Positions 54,130-62,769 of a stretch of 64,000 nucleotides of DNA are shown here, piece after piece. Both the position numbers and the translations under genes were made by a program. The notes under the pieces are model-generated. The model was not told where the DNA came from. It did no database searches and saw only the letters and a program-made list of their open reading frames with translations. Position 1 is the stretch's first letter; the number at the start of each line of letters is the position of its first letter. Source of the DNA: Saccharopolyspora flava (GTDB lineage Bacteria > Actinomycetota > Actinomycetes > Mycobacteriales > Pseudonocardiaceae); contig NZ_FOZX01000010.1 of the NCBI RefSeq assembly GCF_900116135.1, positions 1-64,000 of the forward strand, written 5' to 3'.

Positions 54130-55464
54130 TCAGTGGATCGAGATCAGCCCCAGCGCCAGGCCCGAACCGATGACCACCGCGCACACCAGCAGCGCCCACT
54201 TGATCGCGAACCGGTGGTGGTCGCCCAGGTCGACCTTCGCCAGCCCGATCAGCACGTACATCGCCGGCACCAGCGGGCTGAGCATGTGGATCGGCTGCCC
54301 GAGCAGCGAGGCGCGGGCGATCTCCATCGCGCTGATGCCGTGCTGCGCACCGGCCTCGGCCAGGATCGGCATCACGCCGAAGTAGAACGCGTCGTTGCTC
54401 ATGAAGAAGGTGAACGGCACGCTCAGCACCGCCACGATCACGCTGAAGAACGGGAACAGCGCGTCCGGCATCGCCGCGAGCAGGTACTGCGCCATCTGCT
54501 CGATCATCCCGGTGCCCGAGAGCACCCCGGTGAACACCGCGGCGGCGAAGACCATCGCGACCACCGCCACCACGCTGTCGGCGTGCGAGGCGATGCGGTC
54601 GCGCTGCTGCTCCAGCCGCGGGTAGTTGACGATCAGCGCCAGCGCGCAGCCGATCATGAACAGCACCGAGATCGGCAGCACGCCGACGATGAGCGCGGTC
54701 AGCAGCGCGATCGTGAGCGCGGCGTTGAACCAGTACAGCTTGGGGCGCAACGACTCCCGGTCGGGAGCCAGCACGTCGAAGTCGGCGCCGCCGTAGGACG
54801 CGGGCGCCACCTCGTCGGGTCCGCCCGCACCGACCAGCGCCGGGGTCGCGGTGCGCAGCCGGGCGCGCTCGCGCTGGCCCAGCACGTAGGCGAGGACGAA
54901 CACGGTGGCCAGACCGGCGATCAGCGCCGGGATCATCGGCACGAACAGCTGCTGCGGATCGAGTCGCAGCGCGCTGGCGGCCCGCGCGGCCGGACCGCCC
55001 CAGGGCACGAGGTTGAGAAGTGCGTTGGTCAGGCACGCCAGCCCGGTCATGATCACCGGGCTCACGCCCAGCCTGCGGTAGATCGGCAGCAGCGCCGAGA
55101 CCGTGATCATGAACGTGGTCGTGCCGTCGCCGTCCAGCGACACCAGCGCGACGAGCGCGACCGTGCCCACGATCAGCCGCATCGGGTCGTTGCGGGTGAG
55201 CCGGACCACGGCGCGCGCGATCGGGTCGAACAACCCGGCGTCGATCATGATCCCGAAGTACAGGATCGCGAACAGCAGCATCGCCGCCGTCGGCGCGACC
55301 GAGGTGATGCCGTCGGTGATCATGTCGCCGAGGTCCGGGGCGAAGCCTCCGACCAGCGCGAACACCGCCGGGACGGCGATCAGCGAGACCATCGGCGACA
55401 GCCGTTTGCTCATCACCAGGTAGAGGAAAACGGTCACCATGCCTAAGCCGAGCAGCGCGATCAA
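54130..55464 (-). CDS. citM: CitMHS-family citrate/metal-complex transporter
   Basis: A 444-residue membrane protein with about twelve helices. CitMHS signs are VSLDGDGTTTFMITVSALLPIYRRLG in the first half, ALLNLVPWGGPAARAASAL, and FTFFMSNDAFYFGVMPILAEAG in the second. The family carries citrate as a magnesium or calcium complex with protons. The TTG start at 55464 has GGAGGAGG 5 nt upstream. It is divergent (164 bp) from a CitAB-type two-component system, the classic arrangement for citrate-induced uptake. Confidence 0.94.
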   Translation of the reverse strand: MIALLGLGMVTVFLYLVMSKRLSPMVSLIAVPAVFALVGGFAPDLGDMITDGITSVAPTAAMLLFAILYFGIMIDAGLFDPIARAVVRLTRNDPMRLIVGTVALVALVSLDGDGTTTFMITVSALLPIYRRLGVSPVIMTGLACLTNALLNLVPWGGPAARAASALRLDPQQLFVPMIPALIAGLATVFVLAYVLGQRERARLRTATPALVGAGGPDEVAPASYGGADFDVLAPDRESLRPKLYWFNAALTIALLTALIVGVLPISVLFMIGCALALIVNYPRLEQQRDRIASHADSVVAVVAMVFAAAVFTGVLSGTGMIEQMAQYLLAAMPDALFPFFSVIVAVLSVPFTFFMSNDAFYFGVMPILAEAGAQHGISAMEIARASLLGQPIHMLSPLVPAMYVLIGLAKVDLGDHHRFAIKWALLVCAVVIGSGLALGLISIH

Positions 55465-55628
55465 CGCGTCCTCCTCCCCGCGGACCTCCGGTGGTCCTCG
55501 TTACAGCGGCGTTGCGTTCCGGGGAACCGTAGGTGAGCCCGGTCATCCTGACGAGAGTTGTCGATGTTGTTCGCGTATCCCGCGTTCGCAGCGTTCTGCG
55601 CGTTCTGCTCACCACGTATCGTCGGGGC

Positions 55629-57218
55629 ATGCCCCACCGCCCGATGCGGTTCGCGCGGCAGGCCCTGGTGCTGCAGGTCGGCTTGATCACGCTGGTCACC
55701 GCGATCGGGTTCGTGCTCGTCGCGTCCCTGCTCGATCGCCACCTCGTCGACCAGTACTCGCAGCGCGCGCTGACCGCCGCCCGCGTCATCGCCACCGACA
55801 CCGACCTGGCCGACGAGGTCGCCCGCGGCGACCGGCAGGCGGTGCGCGACCAAGCGGAGCGGGCCCGCGCGGCCTCCGGCGCGCTGTTCGTCGTCGTCAC
55901 CGACCGCAACGGCATCCGCCTGTCGCACCCCAACCCCGCCGAGATCGGCGAGCGGGTCAGCACCGATCCGCGAGAAGCGTTGGCGGGCAACGAGGTCGTC
56001 GCCGTCCAGCGCGGCACGCTCGGCTACTCCGCCCGCGGCAAGGTCCCGCTGCGCGACCCGAGCGGGGCCGTGATCGGGCAGGTCAGCATCGGCTTCGACG
56101 CCGCCGACATCACCACCGCGCTGCTGCGGCTCATCGGCACCACCGCCGCGTTCACCGGGGGAGCGCTGCTGGTCGGCGTCGCCGGGGCGGCGTGGCTGAC
56201 CCGGATGCTGAAACGCCGCACGCTCGGCCTGGAACCGCAGGAGCTCGCCGAACTGGTGCGCCAGCGCGAAGCCGTGCTCTACGGCATCGGCGAGGGCGTG
56301 CTCGCCGTCGACGCCGACGGTGCGGTGTCGGTCCGCAACCGCGAGGCCGAGCGGCTGCTCGGCATCCCGCTGGAGCCCGGGACACCGGTGTCCGACCTGG
56401 ACCTGCCGCCCCGGGTGCGCGAACTGCTGCTCGGCGGCGGGCAGGTCGACAACCTCATCACCCTCACCGGCGAGCGCGTGCTGGTCGTCGGGCACCGCCC
56501 GGTCAGCCGCGGCGACGTGGCGCTGGGCAGCGTCCTGACCCTGCGCGACCGCACCGACCTGGAATCGCTCAACCGCGAGCTGGACAAGGTGCGCAGCACC
56601 GCCGACACGCTGCGCGCGCAGCGCCACGAGTTCACCAACCGCCTGCACACCCTCTCCGGCCTGCTGCAGACCGGGAGGCAGGAGGAGGCCGTCGACTACG
56701 TGCAGGCGCTGACCCTTGGCGAGATCACCGGGCTCGGCCCGGCCGGCGACGCCGTCCGCGACCCCTACCTGGTGGCGTTCCTGTCGGCGAAGAAGTCGGT
56801 GGCCGCGGAGAAGGACGTCGCGCTGGAGCTCGCCGAGACCAGCTGGGTCCCGACGCCGCTGGCCGCGCCGGTGGAGGTGATCACCGTCGTGGGCAACCTC
56901 GTCGACAACGCCATCGACGCCGCCCGGGTGGGCGCGGCGCGCCCCGCGCGCGTCGAGGTGGACCTGCTGGCCGACGGCACCACCCTGCACGTGTCCGTTG
57001 TGGACACCGGTGACGGCGTGCCCGAGGATCGGCGCGAGGAGATCTTCGCCGAATCCGTCACCTCCAAACCCGACGGCAACGGGCTCGGCCTCGCGCTGAG
57101 CCGCCAGGCGGCGCGAGGCCTGGGCGGCGACGTGTGGGTGACCGGCCCGGACTCGTCGTTCGTGGCGAAGATGCCGCGAGCACTCGAAACCCCCGCCAGC
57201 GAGGAGGCACGAGCGTGA
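55629..57218 (+). CDS. CitA/DcuS-type sensor histidine kinase
   Basis: A 529-residue kinase: membrane helices near 12-34 and 170-192 enclose an extracytoplasmic PAS/PDC sensor (about 40-168, with DRNGIRLSHPNPAEIGERV). A cytoplasmic PAS (about 212-310), the phospho-acceptor His333 in QRHEFTNRLH (HPK5-type) and a HATPase (VGNLVDNAIDAA, DGNGLGLALS) follow. The family senses citrate or C4-dicarboxylates outside the cell. Its stop overlaps the regulator start (GTGA). Divergent citM is the probable target. Confidence 0.93.
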   Translation: MPHRPMRFARQALVLQVGLITLVTAIGFVLVASLLDRHLVDQYSQRALTAARVIATDTDLADEVARGDRQAVRDQAERARAASGALFVVVTDRNGIRLSHPNPAEIGERVSTDPREALAGNEVVAVQRGTLGYSARGKVPLRDPSGAVIGQVSIGFDAADITTALLRLIGTTAAFTGGALLVGVAGAAWLTRMLKRRTLGLEPQELAELVRQREAVLYGIGEGVLAVDADGAVSVRNREAERLLGIPLEPGTPVSDLDLPPRVRELLLGGGQVDNLITLTGERVLVVGHRPVSRGDVALGSVLTLRDRTDLESLNRELDKVRSTADTLRAQRHEFTNRLHTLSGLLQTGRQEEAVDYVQALTLGEITGLGPAGDAVRDPYLVAFLSAKKSVAAEKDVALELAETSWVPTPLAAPVEVITVVGNLVDNAIDAARVGAARPARVEVDLLADGTTLHVSVVDTGDGVPEDRREEIFAESVTSKPDGNGLGLALSRQAARGLGGDVWVTGPDSSFVAKMPRALETPASEEARA

Positions 57219-57871
57219 TCGGTGTGGTCGTGGTGGACGACGACTTCCGCGTGGCCCAGGTGCACGCCGAGTTCACCGAGCAAGTACCGGGATTCCGCGT
57301 GCTGGGCGTCGCCCACACCGCGGCCCAGGCCCGCGAGCTCATCGACACCAGCAGCCCCGACCTGGTGCTGCTGGACAACTACCTGCCCGACGCCGACGGC
57401 GTCGCCCTGCTCGCCGAGCTCGACACCGACGCGATCGTGCTCACCGCCGCCACCGACCCGGCCACCGTCCGCGCCGCCCTCGCCGCCGGAGCGCTGAACT
57501 ACCTGATCAAGCCGTTCACCGCCGAGCAGCTCGCCGAGCGCCTGCAGGCCTACGCCCGCTTCCACGCCCGCCTGCCGGTCACCGGAGGCGCGGTCGACCA
57601 GGAGGAGATCGACCGCGCCCTGCGCCTGCTCCGCGAGGGCGACCGCCCCGCCACCCCCAAGGGCCGCTCCACCCTGACCACCCAGCTCGTCCGCGACGCC
57701 CTCCGCAACGCCCCGCACCCCCGCTCGGCGGCCGAGATCGCCGACGAACTCGGCATCTCCCGCGCCACGGCTCAGCGCTACCTCGCAGCCCTCACCCAGG
57801 ACGGCGCCGCCACCATGACCCTCCGCTACGGAGCCAGCGGCCGCCCAGAACACCAATACGAACCCGCCTGA
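57215..57871 (+). CDS. CitB/DcuR-type response regulator
   Basis: A 218-residue response regulator. The receiver domain has the acidic pair Asp8-Asp10 region (VVVVDDDFRV), phospho-acceptor Asp54 in LVLLDNYLPD, and Lys in YLIKPFT. The C-terminal HTH (SAAEIADELGISRATAQRYLAALTQDG) is of the CitB/DpiA kind. GAGGAGG precedes GTG 57215. It is partnered with the kinase by overlap. It likely activates citM. Confidence 0.94.
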   Translation: MIGVVVVDDDFRVAQVHAEFTEQVPGFRVLGVAHTAAQARELIDTSSPDLVLLDNYLPDADGVALLAELDTDAIVLTAATDPATVRAALAAGALNYLIKPFTAEQLAERLQAYARFHARLPVTGGAVDQEEIDRALRLLREGDRPATPKGRSTLTTQLVRDALRNAPHPRSAAEIADELGISRATAQRYLAALTQDGAATMTLRYGASGRPEHQYEPA

Positions 57872-57920
57872 CCAACCCTCGCCCGGTCGGTGGTCGCGGG
57901 AGGTGGTGGTGCTGCGGTGG

Positions 57921-57990
57921 GGGCAGTTTTGGTCCGAACCGCCCGGGATCCCAGGGGTGGGATCCCGGGCGGTTCGGACCAAAACTGCCC
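57921..57990. terminator. 70-bp hairpin, perfect 33-bp stem, 4-nt loop
   Basis: Left arm 57921-57953 and right arm 57958-57990 are perfectly complementary with loop GGGG. It lies 50 bp after the response-regulator stop. The outer arm starts GGGCAGTTTTGG, similar to the GGACAGTTTT arms at 24053-24122. It will stop transcription, but the stem is far longer than a terminator needs. Confidence 0.88.
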
Positions 57991-58115
57991 ACTGGTGACT
58001 CCCGCGCCCCTCGGAACTGGGGAACAGGGCTGCGGCCGGTCCCTCGTCCGTGGTGGTTGGGGAGGTCGGGGAGCGGGTATGCGGGTGGGGCGCGAGTCGA
58101 GTGGAGGTGGGTCGC

Positions 58116-59003
58116 ATGGCCGAGCGTGGCCGGTTTCCGGTGCTGGTGGGGTTCGACGGGTCCGAGGCGTCTCGGGAGGCCGTGCGGTGGGCGGCTCGGG
58201 AGGCGTCGAGCCGGGGGTGTCCGCTGGTGCTGATGCACGTCCTGGCGCGGCCGTTCCAGCACTCGCTGCCGATGCGGATCCCCGACGAGCACGACGTGAT
58301 GACCAAGCTGAGCAACGCCGTGCTGGAGCAGCTCGAAGCGCTCGAGGACGAGTGCCGCAAGATCGACCCCGACCTGCAGGTCAGCAAGGACATGCCGATC
58401 GGTGACGCCGCCGAGGTCCTGGTCGAGCGGGCCGGGGACGCCGCGCTGGTGGTGCTGGGCGGGCCGCTGGTGGGCTCGCGCACCGACCGGCTGGGCGTGA
58501 CCGCGGCCGAGGTCGTGGCCCGCCGCGCGGCCGCGCCGATCGTGGTGGTGCGCGGGCAGGCCGGGACCCGGCCCGACTCGCCGGTGGTCGTGGGCGTCGA
58601 CGGGTCGGCGGTGAGCGAGCGGGCCATCGGCTTCGCCTACGAGACCGCCGCGCGGCTCGACCGGCCACTGGTGGGTGTCCACTCGTGGGGTGAGACGGCG
58701 TTCAACCCGTTCGACATCGTCGACGAGTGGGACGCCGATCGCAGCGAGTTCCGGGACCGTGCGCGGGAGATCCTCAGCGAGTCGATGGCCGGCTGGGCCG
58801 ATCGCTACCCGGACGTGCAGGTCCGCCACGTCGTCGGCCCGGAACAACCCGCCACCCTCCTGCTCGGCGAGACCGACGGCGCGACGCTGCTGGTCGTGGG
58901 CAGCCACGGCAGGGGAGCGGTCCGCCGCACCTTCATGGGCTCGGTCAGCCACGCCGTCCTCAACCAAGCCCCCTGCCCGGTCGCGGTCCTGCCCGCCGAG
59001 TGA
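58116..59003 (+). CDS. tandem universal stress protein
   Basis: A 295-residue protein of two UspA domains (about 7-145 and 155-295). Both open with VLVGFDGSEASREA / VVVGVDGSAVSERA. The second has the full ATP-binding motif GSHGRGAVRRTFMGSVS; the first has a looser version (VVLGGPLVGSRTDR), suggesting only one good nucleotide site. GGAGG precedes ATG 58116. Such tandem Usp proteins are induced under hypoxia or starvation in actinobacteria. It is followed by a zinc dehydrogenase gene on the same strand. Confidence 0.93.
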   Translation: MAERGRFPVLVGFDGSEASREAVRWAAREASSRGCPLVLMHVLARPFQHSLPMRIPDEHDVMTKLSNAVLEQLEALEDECRKIDPDLQVSKDMPIGDAAEVLVERAGDAALVVLGGPLVGSRTDRLGVTAAEVVARRAAAPIVVVRGQAGTRPDSPVVVGVDGSAVSERAIGFAYETAARLDRPLVGVHSWGETAFNPFDIVDEWDADRSEFRDRAREILSESMAGWADRYPDVQVRHVVGPEQPATLLLGETDGATLLVVGSHGRGAVRRTFMGSVSHAVLNQAPCPVAVLPAE

Positions 59004-59295
59004 CCCCGCGGCAGCGGGCTCGAGACGGCCCGGATGGGGGCTGGGCCGGACGCCGTGCGCGCGTCAGCCTGAGGGAGACCTCGATTCGGCGCTGAGGAGG
59101 CTGGGCATGGGGACTGGCGCGTTCGGCTACCCCGAGGGGCCGGTGCACAAGCCGGTCGGGCGGATCCGGCACCTCGTGGGTGCCGCGACCACTCCGGCCG
59201 GACCGTCGCTGGGGCGAGTGGCGCTGGAACGCAACGCCGGACAGCGGCGTGCCCGGCTCACCGCCGCCGTGACGGCGCGGCGGAGAACTCCGACG

Positions 59296-60369
59296 ATGCG
59301 CGCCCTGGTCGCCTCCACCGGTGGGCGGTTGCGCTGGCGCGACGTTCCCGCGCCGCCGTCGCCGGGACCGGACGCCGCGCTCGTGCACCCGATCGCCGTG
59401 GCCAGCTGCGACCTCGACCGGGCGATGGGGCTGGGCCGGACGCCGTTCGTGCTGCCGTTGCAGTTCGGGCACGAGTGCGTCGCCGAGGTCGTCGAGATCG
59501 GGGAGAACGTGACCTCGGTGCGGCCGGGCGACCAGGTCGTCGTGCCGTTCCAGATCAGCTGCGGTCGCTGCGCGCCCTGCTCGCGCGGCCTGACCGGCAA
59601 CTGCGCCGCGGTCCCGCCGATCTCGATGTACGGGTTCGGCGTCACCGGCGGGCACTGGGGCGGGGTGCTCGCCGACCTGGTGTCGGTGCCCTTCGCCGAC
59701 GGGATGCTCGTCCCGCTGCCCGCCGAGGTCGACCCGGCCGCGGCCGCGTCGGTCGCCGACAACGTCGCCGACGGGTACCGGCTGGTCGCCCCGCACCTGC
59801 CCGCGATCCTCGCCGCCGACCCCGACGCTCCCGTTCTCGTCCTCGCCGAGCTCGGCCGCCGGATGCCGCTGTCGGCGAGCGCGCCCCTCTACGCCGCGCT
59901 CGTCGCGCGGGCGCTGGGGGCGCGCCAGGTGCACTTCGTCGACCGCCGGCCGCACCTGCGACGCCACGCCGACGCGCTCGGCCTGCACGCCCACCGGCCG
60001 GAGGACGTGCCGTCGCTGCCGCTCGCCCCGCTGGTGGTCGACGGCACCGTCACCGCACCCGGCCTGGCCACGGCCATCAGCCGGACCGCGCCCGACGGCA
60101 CCTGCGCGGCCATCGCCTCGATGCGCCGCACCACCAAGATCCCGACGGCCCTGATGTACGGCCGCAACATCAGCTTCCACCTGGGGCGGTCGCACGCCCG
60201 CGCCCAGATCCCGGCCGTCCTGGAGCTCATGGCCACCGGCGCGCTCGACACCACCGCGGTGACCACGCACCTCGGCTCGCTCGACGCCGCCGACCGGGTC
60301 TTCGGCGAGCACCTGCGCGGCGACGCCACCAAGACGATCGTCGTGGAGCAGCGGTCACCGGCGCGATGA
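59296..60369 (+). CDS. zinc-dependent alcohol dehydrogenase (MDR family)
   Basis: A 357-residue MDR protein. Catalytic zinc ligands are in SCDLDRAMG and FGHECVAEV, and the structural zinc site is the four-Cys loop CGRCAPCSRGLTGNC. The cofactor domain begins at APVLVLAELGR, without a classical GxGxxG, so the nucleotide is uncertain. ATG 59296 fits the family start; a longer frame upstream contains no better one. In the setting of this window it could oxidise an alcohol or aldehyde, but there is no link to the one-carbon island by position. Confidence 0.88.
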   Translation: MRALVASTGGRLRWRDVPAPPSPGPDAALVHPIAVASCDLDRAMGLGRTPFVLPLQFGHECVAEVVEIGENVTSVRPGDQVVVPFQISCGRCAPCSRGLTGNCAAVPPISMYGFGVTGGHWGGVLADLVSVPFADGMLVPLPAEVDPAAAASVADNVADGYRLVAPHLPAILAADPDAPVLVLAELGRRMPLSASAPLYAALVARALGARQVHFVDRRPHLRRHADALGLHAHRPEDVPSLPLAPLVVDGTVTAPGLATAISRTAPDGTCAAIASMRRTTKIPTALMYGRNISFHLGRSHARAQIPAVLELMATGALDTTAVTTHLGSLDAADRVFGEHLRGDATKTIVVEQRSPAR

Positions 60370-60387
60370 CCGCTGCTCCGCACGACA

Positions 60388-62277
60388 TCAGGCCGGGCCG
60401 AAGTTCCAGATCGACCGCTGACCCGGGGTGTTGCCGTTGATGCGCTTGAGGTCGACCTCCGAGGTGTCCGGCAGCGACGGATCGGTGAGGACCTCGACGA
60501 CGTAGGGCCTGCCCTCCGACACCGCCTGCACCGCCTTGGACAGGCTCGGTTCCAGGTCGGCGACCGAGTCCACCAGGCAGCCGTCGACGTCGAAACCGGC
60601 CGCCAGCGTCACGAACGACAGGCCCGGCCTGCCGTCGAGGTGCAGGTAGTCGGTGTCGCCGCTGGGCTCCCAGTCGTAGGACTTGCGCATCACGTCCAGG
60701 CCGACGCGCAGCGTCTTGTACTGCTTGTTGTTGGTGATCAGGTACAGCACCGGCAGCCCGAGCCGCACCGCCGTCCACCAGGTGTTGAGGTAGAACAGCG
60801 CGGAGCCGTCGCCGACCGCGTTGACCACGATCGGCTGCTTGCCGCCCGGCTGCGCCTGGCCGCGCACCGCGTCGGCGACGCCGAGGCTCGCCGGCATTGA
60901 GAAGCCCAGCGAGCCGCCCTCCGAGGACATGTAGCTGGTCGAGGAGTCGTAGGTCAGGCCCGCCACGAAGTCCGCGGTGTCCGAGCAGGCCTCGTTGATC
61001 AGGTGCACCGAACGCCCCCGCAGCACGCGGTCGAGGGTGTCGACCAGCATCGCCGGGGCGATGCCCCGCTCGGGAATCTCCCGGGCGCGCTCCTGGAACT
61101 CGGCCGCGAGCGTCCGATCCTCCTGCGCCAGCTCGTCGTTGAGGGCCGCGACGTGCCCCCGGTCGTAGTCGGAGTGGTCCCGGATCGCCGAGGTGAGCTT
61201 GGGCAGCGCGTCCTTGATGTCGCCCAGCGCCGCGGCGTCCCCGCAGTGGTTCTTGCCGATCTGCCACGGATCGTTGTGCAGGTAGATCTGCTTGAGGTGA
61301 CGGGGGATCAGCGGTCCCTCGTCCCAGTTGTAGATCACCAGCTGGGCCTGGGCGTTGAAGCCGCACAGGAACACCGCGTCGCGCACCGTGCCCTCGTCCT
61401 TGCGCCCCAGCACCTCCCGCACCTGCTCCTGCACGCTCGGCAGCTCCCCGCGGGCGTGCGGCAGGTGCGGCGGGTAGTTCAAGTAGCTGCTCAGCTGCTC
61501 GGTGTAGACCGGGGCGCCGATCGTGGTCGCGAGATCCCGCAGCTCCTGCCACGCGTCGGCCTCGCCGACGCCGTCACCGGCGACGATGACCGGGTTCCGC
61601 GAGCGGGCCAGCAGATCCGCCGCCTTGTCCAGCTCCGAGGGCTGGGCCTGGAACTCGGCGCCGATGCGGGTGAAGCGGCCGCGGTTCGGGTCGGTGCCGT
61701 GCTCGACCAGGAACTCCCACGGGATCGACAGGAACACCGGTCCCATCGGCGGCGCCAGCGCCGTCTTGAGCGCGCGCTGCATCGCCATGCCGATCTCGTT
61801 CGGGCCGCGCACCTCGTAGGCCCACTTGGTGTACTGCCCGGCGACGCGCACCAGGTCCGAGCCCAGCAGCGGTTCCTGGATGAGCAGGTTGCTGTGCTGC
61901 TGCCCGCACAGCACGATCAGCGGCACGTGCGAGCGGTAGGCGTTGAACAGGTTGCCGATCGCGTGCCCGGCACCCGGTGTGACGTGCAGTTCCACCGCGC
62001 CGGGCACGACCTCGCCGGCCTCGGTGCGCTTGTGCCGCGCGTAGCCCATCGCGGCGCCGAGCGCGATGTTCTCGTGCAGGCAGGGCACGTAGGAGATCCC
62101 GTTCTCCGGCACGTCGGTGCCGTCGATGAGCGGGATCTCGTTGGTGCCGGGAACCCCGTAGAGCCGGTCGACGCCGGCGTGGGCGAGGTAGTCGAAGATG
62201 ATGTCCCGCCCCAGGTGGCTGTGGTTCTCCTCCTCGATCGGGAGCCACCCGGCGAGTTCGGTGACGGTGTCGGTCAC
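60388..62277 (-). CDS. thiamine-diphosphate-dependent enzyme, acetolactate-synthase/benzoylformate-decarboxylase-like
   Basis: A 629-residue protein from GTG 62277 with GGGGGAAAGG upstream. The pyrimidine domain has catalytic Glu69 in PCLHENIALGAAMGYAR. A middle domain follows, and the cofactor domain with VVNAVGDGSALFYLNTWWTAVRLGLPVLYLITNNK lies near residue 500. The 20-residue N-terminal tail is acidic and unusual. These enzymes join or decarboxylate 2-oxo acids. I cannot separate acetolactate synthase, benzoylformate decarboxylase or carboligase roles. It converges on the zinc dehydrogenase gene (18 bp between stops). Confidence 0.87.
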   Translation of the reverse strand: MTDTVTELAGWLPIEEENHSHLGRDIIFDYLAHAGVDRLYGVPGTNEIPLIDGTDVPENGISYVPCLHENIALGAAMGYARHKRTEAGEVVPGAVELHVTPGAGHAIGNLFNAYRSHVPLIVLCGQQHSNLLIQEPLLGSDLVRVAGQYTKWAYEVRGPNEIGMAMQRALKTALAPPMGPVFLSIPWEFLVEHGTDPNRGRFTRIGAEFQAQPSELDKAADLLARSRNPVIVAGDGVGEADAWQELRDLATTIGAPVYTEQLSSYLNYPPHLPHARGELPSVQEQVREVLGRKDEGTVRDAVFLCGFNAQAQLVIYNWDEGPLIPRHLKQIYLHNDPWQIGKNHCGDAAALGDIKDALPKLTSAIRDHSDYDRGHVAALNDELAQEDRTLAAEFQERAREIPERGIAPAMLVDTLDRVLRGRSVHLINEACSDTADFVAGLTYDSSTSYMSSEGGSLGFSMPASLGVADAVRGQAQPGGKQPIVVNAVGDGSALFYLNTWWTAVRLGLPVLYLITNNKQYKTLRVGLDVMRKSYDWEPSGDTDYLHLDGRPGLSFVTLAAGFDVDGCLVDSVADLEPSLSKAVQAVSEGRPYVVEVLTDPSLPDTSEVDLKRINGNTPGQRSIWNFGPA

Positions 62278-62769
62278 GGCCTTTCCCCCTCAGCTGCGAT
62301 GAACGCGGACAGCGGTGAGCAGGACCGCGACGCGGCACCGGAGGCACGCGCGGGCCGCACGGAACGCCTCGGCGACCCGGTCCCCAGCGAGCAGCGGCGC
62401 GTTGCGTCCCCCAGCGACGAACGCGCGGTTCCCCCAGAACCGCTCGTGCACGACGGCGGGCGAACCCGCCGACTCCTCGAAGGTATCAGGAAAGTCACGT
62501 CGTGCGAGCCGATTCGCGCGAGTCGCCGCGACAGCACCGGCAGGCAGTGGAGATAGACGAGGTCTATCGCTCCCCTTCAGGATCGGTATGGACGAATCCC
62601 TAGAACTGTTTGATCGAGCGCCCTCCAGCTGAGAGCCTCAGCTCCGAGCACACAACGAAAGAGGTTCCGCCCGTCCGGGTGCGGGATGCGACATCGCTTG
62701 CGGCGCAACGAGAAAGCGGCGAAGCGGCTCGCTCGTGCCGAATTTCTCGACACAAACAGGGTTTTCACC
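62278..62769. other. 492-bp divergent intergenic region
   Basis: It lies between the starts of the ThDP enzyme and the BCCT transporter and must carry both promoters. A TAGACGAGGTCTA inverted repeat stands at 62553-62565 (arms TAGAC/GTCTA). No gene is supported. The first 250 bp are rich in CGGCG-type runs, the rest is less G+C-rich. Confidence 0.5.

Noticed and set aside
58675-59295. Extension of the zinc dehydrogenase upstream into the stress-protein gene
   Set aside because: It overlaps another frame of the clear UspA gene. The family start at ATG 59296 fits known dehydrogenases.
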